The notes beneath the pieces were generated by a model that was not told where the DNA came from, searched no databases, and was given only the letters and a program-made list of their open reading frames with translations. Position numbers and translations under genes: made by a program. From Bacteroidales bacterium (GTDB lineage: Bacteria; Bacteroidota; Bacteroidia; Bacteroidales; Muribaculaceae): 64,000 bases of DNA. This document shows positions 61,307 to 64,000 of this stretch, in pieces (the stretch's first letter is position 1; each line of letters begins with the position of its first letter). The stretch is from positions 1 to 64,000 of the forward strand of contig SFGS01000006.1 of assembly GCA_004557565.1 (NCBI GenBank). Reading direction: 5' to 3'.

Positions 61307-62113
61307 ATGACTGGTAAAATAGTTACAATATTATGTGCTGCTGCACTGCTCACAAGTTGTGGTGAATACAACAAAGCCCTCAAGAGCACAGATTATAATT
61401 ACAAATTCGAGTTTGCCAAACGAGCATTCGAGCAAAAGAAGTACACTCAAGCCTATACGCTCTTGGAAGATGTTCATACCGTTTTCCGTGGCACTCCAAA
61501 AGCCGAAGAAGCACTTTATCTGCTTGGCTTGAGCTACTACGAAAACAAGGACTACCTCAATTCGGGTTCGTATTTCAAGCAGTATTACTCTCAATATCCT
61601 AAAGGACGATACACCGAGCTTGCTCGCTTCTACTCTGGCTATGGCTATTACCTCGATTCGCCCGACCCACAGCTCGACCAAAGCGAAACAGTGAAGGCTA
61701 TTGAGGAACTTCAGGCGTTTCTCGACTATTTCCCAAAGAGCGACAAAGTGTCGATTGCACAGAATGCCATTTTTGAACTTCAAGACAAGTTGGTGCTGAA
61801 ACAGCTGCAAAACGCTACACTCTACTTCAACTTGGGCAACTATATGGGCAACAACTATGAGAGTTGCGTAATCACAGCTAAGAATGCGATTAAGGACTAT
61901 CCTTACAGCAAATATAAAGAACAGCTTGAATTCCTTATCCTCAAAGCGCGCTTCAATGAAGCCAGCGAGAGTGTGGATGAGAAGAAGGAAGAACGCTTCA
62001 ACACGGTAATCGATGAATACTACTCATTCATCAACGACTATCCCGACAGCCAAAACCGCAAGGAAGCTGACAATATCTTCAAGATTGCAAGCAAACACGT
62101 GAACGATAAATAA
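61307..62113 (+). CDS. bamD: Outer-membrane assembly lipoprotein BamD
   Basis: BamD is the essential lipoprotein of the BAM complex that inserts beta-barrels. The signal peptide ends in lipobox LTSC (Cys18). Five TPR-like helical repeats follow, with the characteristic FAKRAFEQKKYTQAYTLLE and YYSQYPKGRYTELARFYSGYGYY segments. 268 aa is typical. It is followed 33 bases later by rpoZ. Confidence 0.93.
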   Translation: MTGKIVTILCAAALLTSCGEYNKALKSTDYNYKFEFAKRAFEQKKYTQAYTLLEDVHTVFRGTPKAEEALYLLGLSYYENKDYLNSGSYFKQYYSQYPKGRYTELARFYSGYGYYLDSPDPQLDQSETVKAIEELQAFLDYFPKSDKVSIAQNAIFELQDKLVLKQLQNATLYFNLGNYMGNNYESCVITAKNAIKDYPYSKYKEQLEFLILKARFNEASESVDEKKEERFNTVIDEYYSFINDYPDSQNRKEADNIFKIASKHVNDK

Positions 62114-62146
62114 GAAATAAATAATTCAATATAAGATTCAATTACA

Positions 62147-62485
62147 ATGGATTACAAAAAGACAAACGCACCGCAGACAACTACTGTAAACGACCTCATT
62201 GAACTTGCTAAGCCTACTGGCAACATCTATGAGAGTATTACCGTAATCAGCAAACGTGCCAACCAAATAGCCGCAGAAATGAAGAGCGATTTGGAAAAGA
62301 AACTTCAAGAGTTCGCATCAATGAGCGACAACTTGGAAGAAATTTCTGAAAACCGCGAGCAAATCGAGATTTCTCGCTACTACGAAAAACTTCCAAAGCC
62401 AACTCTCATAGCAACTCAGGAGTTTAAAGATGGCAAACTCTATTTCCGCAACACAGCAAAGGAAAAAGACGGTCTTGACTTCTAA
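62147..62485 (+). CDS. rpoZ: RNA polymerase omega subunit (Rpb6-like)
   Basis: This small subunit stabilises RNA polymerase beta-prime. The 112-residue protein carries the Rpb6/omega core: TGNIYESITVISKRANQIAAEMK, then a helical stretch and a C-terminal segment. This form, longer than E. coli omega, is characteristic of Bacteroidota. From memory, it follows bamD in many of these genomes. Confidence 0.92.
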   Translation: MDYKKTNAPQTTTVNDLIELAKPTGNIYESITVISKRANQIAAEMKSDLEKKLQEFASMSDNLEEISENREQIEISRYYEKLPKPTLIATQEFKDGKLYFRNTAKEKDGLDF

Positions 62486-62518
62486 CGAAGAAGCCAAATA
62501 ATCCTCAAAAGAAAATAC

Positions 62519-62557
62519 AAAGCCACGGCTCGTAGCAAATTACAGCCGTGGCTTTTG
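62519..62557 (+). terminator. rpoZ intrinsic terminator
   Basis: AAAGCCACGGCT (62519-62530) and AGCCGTGGCTTT (62544-62555) form a perfect 12-bp stem followed by TG. Confidence 0.8.
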
Positions 62558-62606
62558 TTGTGCCCTCACCCATCGCATAATGGTTGACTAATAAGGGGCA
62601 AAAGGA

Positions 62607-62639
62607 AGCGGCACTTGCATCATCAAAGCAAGTGCCGCT
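62607..62639 (-). terminator. gdhA intrinsic terminator
   Basis: AGCGGCACTTGC (62607-62618) and GCAAGTGCCGCT (62628-62639) pair perfectly around a nine-base loop; on the minus strand TTCCTTTT follows, a weak T-run. Confidence 0.75.
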
Positions 62640-62667
62640 AAATTATTTATGAAAGAGAATATGCTGA

Positions 62668-64000
62668 TTAGATAATGCCTTGTCCAATCATTGCATGAGC
62701 CACCTTCATGAAGCCAGCAACGTTAGCACCCTTCATGTAGTTCATGTAGCCATCTTCTTGCTTACCATACTTCACGCATTGGTCGTAGATGTCCTTCATG
62801 ATCTGATGGAGGTTCTTGTCAACTTCAGCAGCGGTCCAGTAGATGTGTTGAGCATTCTGAGTCATTTCAAGACCAGAAGTTGCTACACCACCAGCGTTCA
62901 CAGCCTTACCAGGAGCGTAAACCATCTTTGCATCGAGGAATACGTCGATAGCTTCAGCAGTACAGCCCATGTTAGAAACTTCAGCTACGAGAAGCACCTT
63001 GTTGTCGCGGAGCATTTCAGCGTCAGCCTTGTTGATTTCGTTTTGAGTTGCGCAAGGCATAGCGATGTCAACTTTCTGTTCCCAAGGTTTCTTGCCAGCG
63101 AAGAATTGAGCGTTAGGGAATTTTTCTACGTATGGAGCACAAACGTCGTTGCCAGAAGCACGAAGTTCGAGCATAGTTTGAATCTTTTCAGGAGTGTTGA
63201 TACCATCTGGGTCGTAGATGTAACCGTCAGGACCAGAGATAGTCACAACCTTTGCACCGAGTTCGGTAGCCTTGGTTACTGCACCCCAAGCCACGTTGCC
63301 GAAGCCAGAGATAGCCACAGTCTTACCATTGAAGTCAGTGCCAAGGTCCTTCAACATGCTTTGTACGAAGTAGCAAGCGCCGAAACCTGTAGCTTCTGGA
63401 CGGATACGGCTGCCGCCAAATTCGAAGCCCTTACCAGTAAGAGTACCGGTGCATTCGCGAGCGAGCTTCTTGTACATGCCATAGAGGTAACCAACTTCAC
63501 GACCACCTACGCCGATGTCGCCAGCAGGAACGTCGGTGTCAGGACCGATGTTGCGCCACAATTCAATCATGAAAGCTTGGCAGAAACGCATGATTTCAGC
63601 ATCGCTCTTGCCGCGTGGGCTGAAGTCGGAACCACCCTTGCCACCACCCATAGGAAGTGTGGTAAGAGCATTTTTGAATGTTTGTTCGAAGCCGAGGAAC
63701 TTCAGGATTGAGAGGTTCACAGAAGCGTGGAAACGGATGCCCCCCTTGTAAGGGCCAATGGCGTTGTTGAATTGAACGCGATAACCGATGTTGTTTTGAA
63801 CTTCCCCCTTATCATCTATCCATGTTACACGGAAAGTGAAAATACGGTCTGGTTCAACCATACGTTCGATGATTTTTGCTTTTTCAAACTCTGGGTGCTT
63901 GTCGTATTCGTCTTGTACAGTAAGGAGAACTTCACGTACAGCCTGCAAATATTCCTTTTCACCAGGATGTTTTGCTTCGAGATCTGCTAAAATCTTATCA
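62668..64000 (-). CDS. gdhA: NADP-type glutamate dehydrogenase (5' end cut off)
   Basis: GdhA makes glutamate from 2-oxoglutarate and ammonium. Motifs include PYKGGIRFH, LPMGGGKGGSDF with catalytic Lys, PAGDIGVGGREVGY, and the nucleotide-binding AISGFGNVAWGA. The reading frame stays open through the window edge: about 17 residues (DKILADLEAKHPGEKEY) precede the TTG at 63948 that an ORF finder may choose, so the start lies beyond 64000. Only a few N-terminal residues should be missing from a protein of about 445 aa. Confidence 0.96.
   Translation of the reverse strand, partial: DKILADLEAKHPGEKEYLQAVREVLLTVQDEYDKHPEFEKAKIIERMVEPDRIFTFRVTWIDDKGEVQNNIGYRVQFNNAIGPYKGGIRFHASVNLSILKFLGFEQTFKNALTTLPMGGGKGGSDFSPRGKSDAEIMRFCQAFMIELWRNIGPDTDVPAGDIGVGGREVGYLYGMYKKLARECTGTLTGKGFEFGGSRIRPEATGFGACYFVQSMLKDLGTDFNGKTVAISGFGNVAWGAVTKATELGAKVVTISGPDGYIYDPDGINTPEKIQTMLELRASGNDVCAPYVEKFPNAQFFAGKKPWEQKVDIAMPCATQNEINKADAEMLRDNKVLLVAEVSNMGCTAEAIDVFLDAKMVYAPGKAVNAGGVATSGLEMTQNAQHIYWTAAEVDKNLHQIMKDIYDQCVKYGKQEDGYMNYMKGANVAGFMKVAHAMIGQGII

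Overview
The window is chromosomal DNA from a member of the Bacteroidota, order Bacteroidales, most likely a gut lineage such as Muribaculaceae or Prevotellaceae (family not resolved). The evidence is the gene content (fused LpxC/FabZ, DAHP synthase/chorismate mutase fusion, Rpb6-like omega subunit, long NusB, DUF5606, PorD/DUF4835, Fur-purA pair), the lack of Shine-Dalgarno sequences, and many promoters of the Bacteroides type (TTG, 19-21 bp, TAnnTTTG). It is dense housekeeping sequence. I see no rRNA, tRNA, CRISPR array, insertion sequence or prophage.

Layout. 0.2-2.3 kb: an outer-membrane beta-barrel protein. 2.5-8 kb (minus): two small orphan proteins, htpG and a clpC that lacks its N-terminal domain. 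8.3-13.3 kb (plus): gyrA and two secreted TPR proteins. 13.4-16.6 kb (minus): lpxD, lpxC/fabZ, lpxA for lipid A. 16.8-24.1 kb (plus): Fur-family regulator, purA, DUF1015 protein, a secreted phosphoesterase with a beta-propeller, UDP-GlcNAc 2-epimerase and UDP-glucose 4-epimerase. 24.2-33.7 kb (plus): dnaN, an exonuclease, porD-like gene, recN, rlmB, nusB, yajC, cdaR-like gene, coaE, a DUF5606 gene and an NlpC/P60 lipoprotein. 33.7-36.6 kb (minus): comEC-like gene and aroE. 36.7-44.1 kb: MCE-domain protein, dnaA, yraN, lepA, a LolC/E-like permease, a membrane protein and smpB. 44.6-48.6 kb: the phenylalanine/tyrosine operon. 48.7-55.5 kb: mutS2, then minus-strand genes for a small secreted protein, a nitrilase-family amidase, an acyltransferase, a small conserved protein and an NhaC-type antiporter. 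55.7-64 kb: a large secreted repeat protein ending in a dockerin, a U32 peptidase-family protein, bamD, rpoZ and the 3' part of gdhA.

Most striking feature. The Phe/Tyr operon (prephenate dehydratase, aminotransferase, DAHP synthase/chorismate mutase, prephenate dehydrogenase) is preceded by a complete candidate ribosome-mediated attenuator that gene finders would miss. It has a consensus promoter, a 17-codon leader ORF encoding MTRFYSYQYYFYFYLKR (9 of 17 residues Phe or Tyr, none Trp), an antiterminator arm just after the leader stop codon, and an intrinsic terminator immediately before pheA. The coded amino acids match the two end products of the operon.

Other points of interest: the N-domain-less ClpC; a DnaA whose DNA-reading signature is changed and whose upstream region shows no canonical DnaA boxes; an unusual 84-nt terminator-like element after smpB; a long hairpin at the 5' end of the wecB-galE transcript; and a four-repeat dockerin-bearing surface protein. 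Many convergent gene pairs share symmetrical bidirectional terminators.
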